This document shows positions 1 to 7,499 of a DNA stretch of 10,222 nucleotides, piece after piece. Positions within the stretch are counted from its first letter, which is position 1, and the number at the start of each line of letters is the position of its first letter. The translations under genes were made by a program, and so were the position numbers. The DNA is from Boseongicola sp. SB0662_bin_57 (GTDB lineage Bacteria; Pseudomonadota; Alphaproteobacteria; Rhodobacterales; Rhodobacteraceae), in the NCBI GenBank assembly GCA_009839535.1, contig VXPN01000292.1, forward strand, positions 1-10,222. Reading direction: 5' to 3'. The notes beneath the pieces are model-generated. The model saw nothing but the letters and a program-made list of their open reading frames with translations, searched no databases and was not told where the DNA came from.

Positions 1-1342
1 ATCCGTACCATTCGTCTCGTGAATGAACGAGAAAGTTGAAGATGTGCTCGGAATCGTAGGTCTGGACGCCCCAGCCGAGCAGGTAGAAGTCGGTCTTAAG
101 GTTGCTGATCAGCGGGAAGTGCTGGGCCTTCGGCAGCGCTTCCATGGCAACCGCGATTCCGATCTGCGCCAGCATCCCGACCGCAGCCCGGCAGATGGCC
201 TCGTCGTTGATGTAGCGGTCGTTCGGGCAGTTGAGCCGGATGGAGAACCCGTTGCCGTAACCGGCCTCTGCCATGAGCGCCTTCGCGGTCGCGATGTCAG
301 GCTCCGGCACCTGGTCGAGCGCTTCCGTCCAGCCGTTGACGAAGGGTGGCATGATGACTCCCGTCGGCCGGGACTGGTCGCGCATCACGATCTTCCTTAT
401 GGCGTCCCGGTTGATCGCGATGTTGATTGCCTGCCGCACCCGGATGTCTGCGAACGGGTTCTTGCCGTCGACATTGTCCGTGGCCAGGTCGTCATCGCCG
501 ACATTCATCCCGAAGAAGATCACGCGGTTCTGCAGGGCGGCTCGAACGTCAAGACCGTCGCTGCCTGCGACTCGCGCGATGTCCTGAACCGGGACATCCT
601 GGATGAAGTCCACCTCGCCGGACAGCAACGCGGCGACACGGGTGGCGCCGTTCATGATCGGCGTGTAGACGATTCCTGTCACCTCCATCGGGAATTCGTC
701 CTTGCCCCAGTAGTCCTCGTTGATCGTGAGCACGGTCCTGGTGTCGGGCTCGCGGCTGACGAGCTTGTATGGGCCGGTTCCGTTGGCGTTCCTGGCGGCG
801 TAGGTGTTCTCGCCGCCCCCGTAGTCCTGCACCTTCACTGCGTTGTTCGCCTGGGCCCAGCCCTTGTCGAGGATGAAGATGTTGGTGAGGTTGGCCGGCA
901 TGATCGGGTTTGGTCCGTCGGTCACGATCTCGAACACGTGCTTGCCGCGCGCGCGCACCTCCTTGACCGAAGCGAGAAGCGTCTTGAAGTCGCTTTCCGG
1001 AGTCATGGCGCGGTTGAACGAGAAGACCGCGTCCTCGCTGTCGAACTCTGCGCCGTCGTGGAACTTCACCCCTTCGCGCAGCTTGAAGATCCAGACGTTC
1101 GGATCGCTTTCGGAAGGGCCCCATTCGGTTGCCAGTGCCGGAACGATCTTGCTGGTCATGTCCCGGAGGACCAATGGTTCCATGATCTGGTGCGCCAGCG
1201 CGGAAGTCGGGCCCTCGTTCTGTGCGTGCGGGTCGAGCGTCAGCGAGTCGCCTGCACGCGCCCAGCGCAGCGTTTCGGCATCTGCGTCCAGCGCTGTCGC
1301 CGTCAGCAGCGCGGCGGCCATGGTCAGGCATTCGATCCGCAT
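1..1342 (-). CDS. ABC transporter substrate-binding protein, family 5 (dipeptide/oligopeptide type), C-terminus cut by window edge
   Basis: This is the periplasmic solute-binding subunit of an ABC importer of the SBP_bac_5 (DppA/OppA-like) family. It captures peptides or other small solutes for a membrane permease. The minus strand is open from ATG at 1342 to the window edge, giving 447 residues; family members usually have about 500-540, so roughly 60-90 are missing. Residues 1-22 form a Sec signal peptide: hydrophobic run L6-L17, then an A-D-A cleavage motif at 20-22. There is no lipobox, so it is not an evident lipoprotein. Family hallmarks are the W-x-F-K-L-R-x-G-V-K-F-H-D-G stretch (84-97) and GTGPYKL (188-194). 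An AGGA ribosome site lies 6 bases before ATG 1342. Another in-frame ATG at 1387 would add 15 residues before the signal peptide and is less likely. Permease and ATPase genes may lie beyond the left edge. The ligand cannot be told from sequence. Confidence 0.93.
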   Translation of the reverse strand, partial: MRIECLTMAAALLTATALDADAETLRWARAGDSLTLDPHAQNEGPTSALAHQIMEPLVLRDMTSKIVPALATEWGPSESDPNVWIFKLREGVKFHDGAEFDSEDAVFSFNRAMTPESDFKTLLASVKEVRARGKHVFEIVTDGPNPIMPANLTNIFILDKGWAQANNAVKVQDYGGGENTYAARNANGTGPYKLVSREPDTRTVLTINEDYWGKDEFPMEVTGIVYTPIMNGATRVAALLSGEVDFIQDVPVQDIARVAGSDGLDVRAALQNRVIFFGMNVGDDDLATDNVDGKNPFADIRVRQAINIAINRDAIRKIVMRDQSRPTGVIMPPFVNGWTEALDQVPEPDIATAKALMAEAGYGNGFSIRLNCPNDRYINDEAICRAAVGMLAQIGIAVAMEALPKAQHFPLISNLKTDFYLLGWGVQTYDSEHIFNFLVHSRDEWYG

Positions 1343-1457
1343 GAGCTTTCCTACCTGTTCAGCGGATTGATCAAAAGGGGCGCGCATGAAATCGGTGACG
1401 GGACTCTTGCTGCGGCGCGACGGGAATTTCGGCCATGCGGGGCGCTCTCGGAAGAAT

Positions 1458-1533
1458 CCGGAAAGTCGACTGCCGGCGCCGTGCTGCGCCGCCTAATCCT
1501 GGTTCGGCATCCGGTGCCGGCGTCGACTTCCGG
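1458..1533 (-). repeat. Long imperfect inverted repeat between grxD and the substrate-binding protein gene
   Basis: The arms 1458-1481 and 1512-1533 are near-complementary: about 22 pairs with two one-base bulges in the left arm and one G-T wobble, around a 30-base loop. It could fold as a strong RNA hairpin downstream of grxD and upstream of the transporter gene, acting as a terminator, attenuator or mRNA stabiliser. No T-run follows it, so a classic Rho-independent terminator is not shown. The structure is seen; the role is inferred. Confidence 0.55.
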
Positions 1534-1540
1534 ACTTGCA

Positions 1541-1556
1541 GGCGACCTGCGTCGCC
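1541..1556 (-). terminator. Short GC-rich hairpin just after grxD, possible terminator part
   Basis: GGCGAC (1541-1546) pairs with GTCGCC (1551-1556) around a four-base loop, 18 bases past the grxD stop codon. The position suits transcription termination or 3' end protection of the bolA-grxD message. There is no downstream T-run, so the call rests on position and pairing only. Confidence 0.3.
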
Positions 1557-1574
1557 GGCCGACAGTCGCCCGGG

Positions 1575-1937
1575 CTACTCGCTGTTGTGTTCCCGGATCT
1601 TGTCGGCCGCGTCCTTGTCGTAGGCGACTCCCTTTTCGTCGAAGAGCTGGTCCAGTTCGCCCGAAAGGGTCATCTCGGTGATGATGTCGCAGCCGCCGAC
1701 GAACTCGCCCTTGACATAAAGCTGCGGAATCGTCGGCCAGTCCGAGAAGTCCTTGATGCCCTGCCGAATCCTTTCATCGGCGAGGACGTTCACGTCCCTG
1801 AACTCGACGCCCATGAAATTCAGCACGCCGGCCACGCGGCTCGAAAACCCGCATTGCGGCATCGCCTTGGTGCCTTTCATGAAGAGCACCACGTCATTGG
1901 CGTCGACGGTATCCTTGATCTGTTCCTGCGCAGTCAT
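1575..1937 (-). CDS. grxD: Monothiol CGFS glutaredoxin (Grx4/GrxD)
   Basis: This is a 120-residue monothiol glutaredoxin of the Grx4 class. Such proteins bind a [2Fe-2S] cluster with glutathione as homodimers or as heterodimers with BolA proteins, and act in cytoplasmic iron-sulfur trafficking and iron sensing. All class marks are present: K21 in the KGT motif, the CGFS site at C29-S32, the W-P-T-I-P-Q-L-Y block at 67-74 with its cis-proline, and GGCDI at 81-85. Length is normal for a single-domain member. The start at 1937 (MTAQEQ) fits family length; the frame stays open to an ATG at 2000, but the extra 21 residues look non-homologous. The Shine-Dalgarno signal is weak (AGAGAG). bolA lies 105 bases upstream on the same strand, the common alphaproteobacterial pairing, so the two are probably co-transcribed. 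Confidence 0.97.
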   Translation of the reverse strand: MTAQEQIKDTVDANDVVLFMKGTKAMPQCGFSSRVAGVLNFMGVEFRDVNVLADERIRQGIKDFSDWPTIPQLYVKGEFVGGCDIITEMTLSGELDQLFDEKGVAYDKDAADKIREHNSE

Positions 1938-2042
1938 CTCAATCTCTCTGAACTCGCGGCCATGTTCCCGACAGATAGTCCGCGATTGCCTGAATTGCAA
2001 AGCGTCCGAGGCGTCTCCCGGGATGACTGCCGCCGCAGCCGG

Positions 2043-2279
2043 CTATTCCGGGGCCCTGGTGGTCAGCGCCAGCGCGTGCAGCTCGCCGTCCGGCCCGTCC
2101 ATTCTGCCCTTCAGCGCGGCGTAGACCGCGCGCTGCTGCTCAACGCGATTCATGCCGCGAAAGCTCTCGTCGATCACCATCGCCGACATATGGACACCGT
2201 CATCGCCGCCGATCTGTATCGTGGCGTTCGGGAAGCGCTCTCGCAGGAGCGCCTCGATTTCGTGAGCCTGCATCGGCAT
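2043..2279 (-). CDS. bolA: BolA family protein
   Basis: This is a 78-residue BolA-like protein, a small cytoplasmic partner of CGFS glutaredoxins. In the known BolA-Grx complexes a conserved C-terminal histidine helps bind the shared [2Fe-2S] cluster; here that is H68 in the H-A-L-A-L stretch. Other family marks are the F-R-G segment at 40-42, V-Y-x-A-L at 52-56 and the acidic loop G-D-D-G at 25-28 before V29-H30. Start 2279 is chosen because GGGGGA lies about 7 bases upstream; a second ATG at 2273 is possible but further from that site. The frame stays open far upstream, where it is only the antisense of hyuA. grxD follows on the same strand, supporting a joint role in iron-sulfur handling. 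I see no purL/purQ gene upstream, the neighbour I would have expected in this group; hyuA diverges from it instead. Confidence 0.94.
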   Translation of the reverse strand: MPMQAHEIEALLRERFPNATIQIGGDDGVHMSAMVIDESFRGMNRVEQQRAVYAALKGRMDGPDGELHALALTTRAPE

Positions 2280-2307
2280 GGGTCTTTCCCCCGCAATGTC
2301 TGCCGCG

Positions 2308-2336
2308 AATCTAGGGTGCAAGAGCAGGCCCTGCAA
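2308..2336 (-). promoter_or_regulatory. Candidate sigma-70-type promoter for bolA-grxD
   Basis: On the minus strand, TTGCAG (2331-2336) is followed by exactly 17 bases and then TAGATT (2308-2313). The -10 box matches the consensus at four of six positions and the -35 box at three. Transcription would start about 20 bases before the bolA ATG at 2279. Box content, spacing and placement are plausible, but this is a pattern match only. Confidence 0.35.
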
Positions 2337-2349
2337 GCTGCACGTTGCA
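2332..2349. repeat. Small inverted repeat in the bolA/hyuA divergent region, possible operator
   Basis: TGCAA (2332-2336) and TTGCA (2345-2349) form a dyad with an 8-base spacer. It overlaps the candidate -35 box of the bolA promoter. Such a dyad could bind a dimeric regulator acting on bolA, hyuA or both. Arms of five bases can occur by chance, and no regulator gene is visible in the window. Confidence 0.2.
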
Positions 2350-2468
2350 ATCAGGCTCGCGAACTCTCCGTTCACTCCAGCCGGCACACGGGAAGCGAGG
2401 GTCGCCGCAGGCTTAAAATTGGGTTTGCGTTTTTGCCTTGCTCGCTTGAGACATACGCAGGTGATTCC

Positions 2469-2493
2469 GGAGGCTTTCGAATTTCTGCGGGGA
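2469..2493 (+). promoter_or_regulatory. Two ribosome-binding-site-like motifs before hyuA
   Basis: GGGGA at 2489-2493 lies 8 bases before GTG 2502 and supports that start. A stronger GGAGG at 2469-2473 lies 7 bases before an in-frame ATT codon at 2481 and has no ATG, GTG or TTG at a usable distance. Either the weaker site is used with GTG, or translation begins at a rare ATT codon, adding seven residues. Confidence 0.4.
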
Positions 2494-2501
2494 CTGGCCA
2501 C

Positions 2502-4580
2502 GTGACTCCTGGCTCCATCCGACTCGGCGTTGACATCGGCGGGACCTTTACCGACATCGTGCTGGAGCGCGATGGCGAGCAGTTCCTGGCGAAGGTCCTT
2601 ACCACCTATGCGGCCCCCGAGGACGCGATCGTTGACGGCATGCATCAGGCATGCTGCAAGGCCGGGATTCACCCTGGCGACATCGAGCAGGTCATTCATG
2701 GCACGACGCTGGCCACCAATGCCCTCATCGAGCGTCGGGGCGCGAAGACGGCGCTGATCACGACCGAGGGATTTCGTGACGTCGTCGAAATGCGCACCGA
2801 ATCGCGGTTCGAGCAATATGACCTGAACCTGAACCTGCCCGAGCCGCTTGCGCCACGGCACATGAGATTCACCGTGCTCGAGCGTGTGAGCGCGGCAGGT
2901 GACGTGCTGGCCGCACTGAACCGGGACGAAATCGAGGCCACGGTTGACCGGATCGCCGAGGCCGGCTTCGAGAGCGTCGCCGTCGGCTTCATCCACTCCT
3001 ATGTCAACGACGCGCATGAGGTGATGGTGCGAGAGGTCCTGGCCGAACGGATGCCGGATGCCATGGTATCTCTCTCTTCCGAGGTCAGCCCGCAGATGCG
3101 GGAATACGAGCGTTTCAACACCGTGCTGGCCAATGCCTACATCAAGCCGCTCATGAACTCCTATCTCGGCCGCCTCGAAGACCGTCTCAGGACGGAAGGC
3201 ATGCGCTGCGACATCTTCCTGATGCACTCCGGCGGCGGGATCATCTCGCTGGAGAATGCCGCCGAGTTTCCCGTCCGCCTGGTCGAATCCGGACCGGCTG
3301 GCGGTGCGGTCTACGCTGCGCATGTCGCGGCATGCCGGGGAATCCGGAAGGTGCTGAGCTTCGACATGGGCGGCACCACCGCGAAGATATGTCTCATCAA
3401 GGACCAGACACCGAGGACATCCCGGGTCTTCGAGGTTGCCCGTACCTACCGGTTCAAGAAGGGTTCGGGCATGCCGATCTCGATTCCCGTGATTGACATG
3501 GTCGAGATCGGGGCCGGAGGCGGCAGCCTCGCCCGCGTGGATGCAATGCGACAGATCCGCGTCGGGCCGGAAAGCGCCGGCTCGGAACCGGGACCGGCGT
3601 GCTACGGCCGCGGCGGCGAGCGTCCCGGCGTGACGGACGCGGATCTGGTGCTGGGCAGGATAGACCCGGACAACTTTGCCGGCGGATCAATCACGCTTCG
3701 GCCTGGCCTTTCGGAAGCGGCGCTCGAGACTCATGTGGGCGATGCGCTTGGCATGGCGCTGGACGAGGCCGCCCTCTGCGTGTCGGAAGTCGTGGACGAG
3801 AGCATGGCGAACGCGGCACGCGTTCATGCCGTGGAGAATGGCGAAGACCTGAGCGAGTACACGATGATCGCGTTCGGCGGCGCTGCGCCCCTGCATGCCG
3901 GTCGCGTGGCAGGGAAACTTGGCATAGAGAGGCTGATCGTGCCGCCCGCCGCAAGCGTCGGCTCGGCGATCGGGTTCCTGCGCGCGCCGTTCAGCTTCGA
4001 GGCCAACCGTTCGATCTACATGAGGCTCTCGGATTTCGATCCGGCACGGGGCAAGGATCTGTTCGCCGAGCTGGAGAAGGACGCGACCGGTTTCGTCCGG
4101 ACCTGCGATGCAGCCAGCGAGATCATCTCCGAGTTCAAGGTGTACATGCGATATTCCGGGCAGGGTTGGGAGATACCGATCCGGCTGTCCCGGGAGCAGG
4201 CAAGAGAGCCGGATGCGGCGACATTCCTGAAACGCTTCGAGGAGGACTACACGAGACTCTTCGGGCGACCTGTTGCGGGGCTGGACGTGGAAGTCACGGT
4301 CTGGTCCGTCAAGGCATCGACGCCTGCGGAAGCGGTGGAGGCGGTGCGCCTGATGCCGCCAGGAAAGAAGGCAAGGGAGTCCGGAAGGCGGCACATCGTG
4401 GATCCCGCGAGCGGCAAGCGGAAGGATGCCGTCGCGGTCGACAGGAGCGCCATGTTGCCGGGAGAGCATGTCATCGGACCAGGGGCCATCACCGAGGGCG
4501 AGACGACGATCATCGTGCCGGTCGGCGGCAAGGCGGTCTGCCAGTCTGACGGCTGCATCGACGTCCAGGTGAAAGGGTAG
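2502..4580 (+). CDS. hyuA: Hydantoinase/5-oxoprolinase family protein, HyuA subunit
   Basis: This is the ATP-binding subunit of a HyuA/HyuB-type enzyme. The family includes N-methylhydantoinase, 5-oxoprolinase and acetone carboxylase subunits, which use ATP to activate a cyclic amide or ketone. The 692-residue length is normal. Visible marks in order: the N-terminal nucleotide-binding loop D-I-G-G-T-F-T-D (11-18), H-G-T-T (66-69), S-G-P-A-G-G (263-268), D-M-G-G-T-T-A-K (288-295), I-G-A-G-G-G-S (336-342), E-P-G-P-A-C-Y-G (362-369) and A-F-G-G-A-A-P-L-H (457-465). The start is GTG 2502, just before the conserved N-terminus; no in-frame ATG suits better, though an ATT start at 2481 is conceivable. 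hyuB follows after 3 bases, so the subunits are co-translated. Exact substrate (hydantoin, 5-oxoproline or another lactam) cannot be read from the sequence. Confidence 0.95.
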   Translation: MTPGSIRLGVDIGGTFTDIVLERDGEQFLAKVLTTYAAPEDAIVDGMHQACCKAGIHPGDIEQVIHGTTLATNALIERRGAKTALITTEGFRDVVEMRTESRFEQYDLNLNLPEPLAPRHMRFTVLERVSAAGDVLAALNRDEIEATVDRIAEAGFESVAVGFIHSYVNDAHEVMVREVLAERMPDAMVSLSSEVSPQMREYERFNTVLANAYIKPLMNSYLGRLEDRLRTEGMRCDIFLMHSGGGIISLENAAEFPVRLVESGPAGGAVYAAHVAACRGIRKVLSFDMGGTTAKICLIKDQTPRTSRVFEVARTYRFKKGSGMPISIPVIDMVEIGAGGGSLARVDAMRQIRVGPESAGSEPGPACYGRGGERPGVTDADLVLGRIDPDNFAGGSITLRPGLSEAALETHVGDALGMALDEAALCVSEVVDESMANAARVHAVENGEDLSEYTMIAFGGAAPLHAGRVAGKLGIERLIVPPAASVGSAIGFLRAPFSFEANRSIYMRLSDFDPARGKDLFAELEKDATGFVRTCDAASEIISEFKVYMRYSGQGWEIPIRLSREQAREPDAATFLKRFEEDYTRLFGRPVAGLDVEVTVWSVKASTPAEAVEAVRLMPPGKKARESGRRHIVDPASGKRKDAVAVDRSAMLPGEHVIGPGAITEGETTIIVPVGGKAVCQSDGCIDVQVKG

Positions 4581-4583
4581 CTC

Positions 4584-6287
4584 ATGGAACCCTCGAACGT
4601 GTCCTTCCAGGTGATGTGGAACCGCCTGATTTCCGTTGTCGAGGAACAGGCGCAGGCCCTGGTGCGCACGGCCTTTTCCACAAGTGTCCGCGAGGCAGGC
4701 GATCTGTCGGCGGGCGTTTACGACGCGCAGGGCCGGATGCTGGCCCAGGCCGTGACCGGGACGCCCGGCCATGTGAACGCAATGGCGGATGCGGTGGCGC
4801 ATTTCATTCGCAGGATCGGGCGGCAGGACATTTTCGAGGGCGACATCTACATCACCAACGATCCTTGGGAGGGAACCGGGCATCTGCACGACATCACGAT
4901 GGTGACACCGTCCTTTCACGACCGCGTGCTCGTGGGCTTCCTCGCCTGCACGGCCCATATCGTCGACATCGGAGGGCGGGGCTTCGGCGCCGATGCCCAC
5001 AGCGTCTACGAGGAAGGCCTGTACATTCCGATCATGAAGTTCGCGGAGCGTGGCGAGGTGGACGGAACTCTCCTGCGCATCGTGCGTGGCAACGTGCGTG
5101 AGCCGGATCAGCTGATCGGGGACATGTATGCGCTCGCCACCTGCAACGAGATCGGGCATCGTCGCCTCTCGGACATGATGGACGAGTTCCGGCTCGAGAC
5201 CCTGGAAGGCATCGCCGGCTTCATCCTCGAGAACTCGCGCCGCGCGACCGTCGAGAGGATTGCCGCGCTGCCCCGCCAGGAGGCCAGCGGCTCGATGACG
5301 GTGGACGGCTTCGACACCCCGATCACCCTTGCGGTCAGGCTGTCAGTCAAGAGCGACCGGATCCTGGTCGATTTCGAGGGCACGAGCGGCGTTGACAAGA
5401 AGGGCATCAACTGCCCGTTCGTCTATGCAAAGGCATATGCCTGCTATGCCCTGAAGTGCGCCATTGCACCGGAAATCCCGAACAACCATGCATCGCTTGA
5501 GCCATTCGAGGTCGTGGCTCCGGAAGGCTCGATCGTGAACGCCGTGCGTCCGGCCCCCGTCGCGCTGCGGCACATCATCGGGCACTTCGTTCCGGACGCC
5601 GTCTATGGCGCCCTGGACAGGATCCTGCCCGGCGTCGTTCCTGCCGAAGGGGCTGGCTGCCTTTGCAATTTCCAGCTTTCGCTGCGGCCAGGCGCGGACG
5701 CACCCGCCTCGGCCGCCGCCCGGCGCGGGGAAGTGCTTACATTCAATTCCGGCGGTTCAGGAGCGCGTCCCGAACATGACGGGCTGAATGCCACCGCCTT
5801 TCCGTCCGGCGTCATGACCATGCCCGTCGAGGCAACCGAGCACACCGGTCCCGTGATCATTTGGCGGAAGGAGCTTCGCCCCGATTCCGGCGGGGCCGGC
5901 CGACAGCGGGGCGGCCTTGGCCAGTACATGGAAGTCGGCGCGACAGAGGGCCACGAATTCGACTTCCAGGCCATGTTCGATCGGATCCATCATCCGGCGC
6001 GCGGCCGCGAAGGGGGTCGGCCCGGCGCACCGACGACGATTGCCCGCGACGACGGCACTCCGATGCGCGGCAAGGGAAAGCAGTTCGTTCCGAACGGCCG
6101 CAAGGTGATGCTGGCATTTCCGGGAGGCGGTGGATACGGCGAGCCCGCGGACAGGGACCCGGCTCTCGTGAAGCGCGACCTTGCGCGAGGCTACATTTCC
6201 GCCGAGACCGCAGCACGTGACTACGGCCTTTCGGCTGAGGACATTGGGGCGGTCGAAGAGGCCGCACGCAAAGGGGAGGCCTTCTGA
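4584..6287 (+). CDS. hyuB: Hydantoinase B/oxoprolinase family protein, HyuB subunit
   Basis: This 567-residue protein is the partner subunit of HyuA in ATP-dependent hydantoin, oxoproline or related cyclic-amide hydrolysis, acting in the cytoplasm. Length and motifs are typical of Hydantoinase_B: F-S-T-S-V-R-E with D-L-S-A-G (31-44), D-I-Y-I-T-N-D-P (87-94), G-H-L-H-D-I (99-104), A-H-I-V-D-I-G-G (124-131) with a likely metal-ligand histidine, E-L-R-P-D-S-G-G-A-G (430-439) and the glycine-rich P-G-G-G-G-Y-G (513-519). The C-terminal helix with L-V-K-R-D-L-A-R-G-Y-I-S (528-539) is also typical. AAAGGG precedes the ATG at 4584. The gene starts 3 bases after the hyuA stop, and its TGA abuts the next ATG. 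Separate A and B genes argue against the fused eukaryotic-type 5-oxoprolinase. Confidence 0.96.
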   Translation: MEPSNVSFQVMWNRLISVVEEQAQALVRTAFSTSVREAGDLSAGVYDAQGRMLAQAVTGTPGHVNAMADAVAHFIRRIGRQDIFEGDIYITNDPWEGTGHLHDITMVTPSFHDRVLVGFLACTAHIVDIGGRGFGADAHSVYEEGLYIPIMKFAERGEVDGTLLRIVRGNVREPDQLIGDMYALATCNEIGHRRLSDMMDEFRLETLEGIAGFILENSRRATVERIAALPRQEASGSMTVDGFDTPITLAVRLSVKSDRILVDFEGTSGVDKKGINCPFVYAKAYACYALKCAIAPEIPNNHASLEPFEVVAPEGSIVNAVRPAPVALRHIIGHFVPDAVYGALDRILPGVVPAEGAGCLCNFQLSLRPGADAPASAAARRGEVLTFNSGGSGARPEHDGLNATAFPSGVMTMPVEATEHTGPVIIWRKELRPDSGGAGRQRGGLGQYMEVGATEGHEFDFQAMFDRIHHPARGREGGRPGAPTTIARDDGTPMRGKGKQFVPNGRKVMLAFPGGGGYGEPADRDPALVKRDLARGYISAETAARDYGLSAEDIGAVEEAARKGEAF

Positions 6288-7499
6288 ATGGCCGCGATCG
6301 CGGAGGCGCCGACGCATTCGACCTATGACGTCGTGATCGTCGGCGGGGCGATGATGGGGTCGTCCACTGCCTGGTTCCTGACCGAATGCCCGGACTTTGA
6401 CGGCCGTGCTCTCGTGGTCGAGCGCGACATTACCTACGAAGCCTGCTCGACCACGCACACCAACTCCTGCATGCGCCAGCAGTTCTCGGAGGAACTGAAC
6501 GTTCGGATCAGCCAGTTTGCGGCGGAGTTCGTGAAGAACTTCCGGGACTGCCTGGGGGGCGACGAGCGGGTGCCCGAGATCCTGCTGCGCAGCCACGGCT
6601 ACATGTATCTCGCGGATACCGAGGGATTCGCCGACGTTCTTCGGGCAAATCTCGAGGTTCAGCGTGCGGCGGGCGCCGGGACTGTCCTGATGACCGCGGA
6701 CGAAATCAAGGCGGCCTATCCGTTCTACAACGTCGACGACATCGTGCTTGGATCGATCAACCCGGTCGACGAGGGCTACTGGGACGGACCGACGGTTTTT
6801 GACTGGCTTCGTCGGAGCGCGCGCGAACGGGGCGTCGAGTATGTCGAGAACGAGGTGGTCGCAATGACACGCTCGCGCGGGCGCATCGAGAGCGTCACGC
6901 TGAATTCGGGCGAGGTGGTTGCCTGCGGGCAGGTCGTGAACGCGTCAGGGCCGCGCGCTTCGCGGACGGCGGCCATGGCCGGTCTCGAAGTGCCGGTCGA
7001 GCCGCGAAAGCGCTTCTCCTGGATATTTTCCGCCGAGAAGCCGCTTGAGCAGGAACTGCCGCTGACCATCGACCCGTCGGGCGTTCACGTGCGTGAAAAC
7101 GGCGGCGGCACGTACCTGGCCGGCGGACATTCCGAACATGATCCTGCAGTGGATTGCGACGACTTCGCGATGGATCACTCCTTGTGGCAGGATCTCGTCT
7201 GGCCCGCATTGGCGACTCGCATTCCACGTTTCGAGGCCATCAAGGTCACGAGTGAATGGGCAGGTCACTACGCCTACAACACGTTTGACCAGAACGCGAT
7301 CATGGGTCCTCATCCCGAGGTCGGCAACTTCATCTTCCTGAACGGCTTCTCGGGCCACGGGCTGCAGCAGTCGCCGGCAATGGGGCGCGGCACGGCGGAA
7401 TGGCTGACATACGGGGAATACAGGGCGCTGGATCTGGCGCCTTTCAATTATGAGCGGATCGTGAAAAATGTCCCGATTGTGGAAAGGGCTGTGATCTGA
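6288..7499 (+). CDS. FAD-dependent oxidoreductase, DAO family
   Basis: This 403-residue flavoprotein belongs to the D-amino-acid oxidase (DAO) superfamily, which includes sarcosine and dimethylglycine oxidising enzymes and FOXRED1-like proteins. It probably removes hydride from the C-N bond of an amino or N-methyl-amino acid. The Rossmann dinucleotide loop is G-G-A-M-M-G (19-24), with alanine at the usual middle glycine, followed by the ribose-binding acidic residue E45 in V-V-E-R-D. Other FAD-fold marks are V-V-N-A-S-G-P (216-222), D334 in N-T-F-D-Q-N, and N-G-F-S-G-H-G (352-358). The segment C53 to F66 with R63-Q64-Q65 aligns with the FAD-contact loop after the first helix. No signal peptide is seen, so it is cytoplasmic. 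The ATG abuts the hyuB TGA with AGGGGAGG upstream, indicating translational coupling. Context suggests it oxidises the product of HyuAB; the true substrate and electron acceptor are unknown. Confidence 0.93.
   Translation: MAAIAEAPTHSTYDVVIVGGAMMGSSTAWFLTECPDFDGRALVVERDITYEACSTTHTNSCMRQQFSEELNVRISQFAAEFVKNFRDCLGGDERVPEILLRSHGYMYLADTEGFADVLRANLEVQRAAGAGTVLMTADEIKAAYPFYNVDDIVLGSINPVDEGYWDGPTVFDWLRRSARERGVEYVENEVVAMTRSRGRIESVTLNSGEVVACGQVVNASGPRASRTAAMAGLEVPVEPRKRFSWIFSAEKPLEQELPLTIDPSGVHVRENGGGTYLAGGHSEHDPAVDCDDFAMDHSLWQDLVWPALATRIPRFEAIKVTSEWAGHYAYNTFDQNAIMGPHPEVGNFIFLNGFSGHGLQQSPAMGRGTAEWLTYGEYRALDLAPFNYERIVKNVPIVERAVI

Noticed and set aside
549..1331. A 260-residue minus-strand frame inside the substrate-binding protein gene
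   Set aside because: It is a shifted frame of the same strand, arginine-rich and without motifs. The true frame starts at 1342 and carries the family signatures.
23..1681. A 552-residue plus-strand open frame over the left end
   Set aside because: It is the antisense of the substrate-binding protein gene, which has clear family motifs and a signal peptide. The plus-strand translation shows no recognisable domain and also overlaps the end of grxD.
1536..2501. Long in-frame extension upstream of hyuA
   Set aside because: The frame is open because of high GC, but it runs antisense through grxD and bolA and gives no homologous sequence. HyuA proteins begin just before the D-I-G-G-T-F-T-D motif.
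2280..3323. Long in-frame extension upstream of bolA on the minus strand
   Set aside because: It is antisense to hyuA. BolA proteins of this type are about 78 residues long, and a ribosome site supports ATG 2279.
3687..5159. A 490-residue minus-strand open frame
   Set aside because: It overlaps hyuA and hyuB completely in antisense, has no recognisable motif and reflects codon bias of the GC-rich coding strand.
5757..6596. A 279-residue minus-strand open frame across the hyuB/FAD gene junction
   Set aside because: It is antisense to two well-supported genes and shows no domain.
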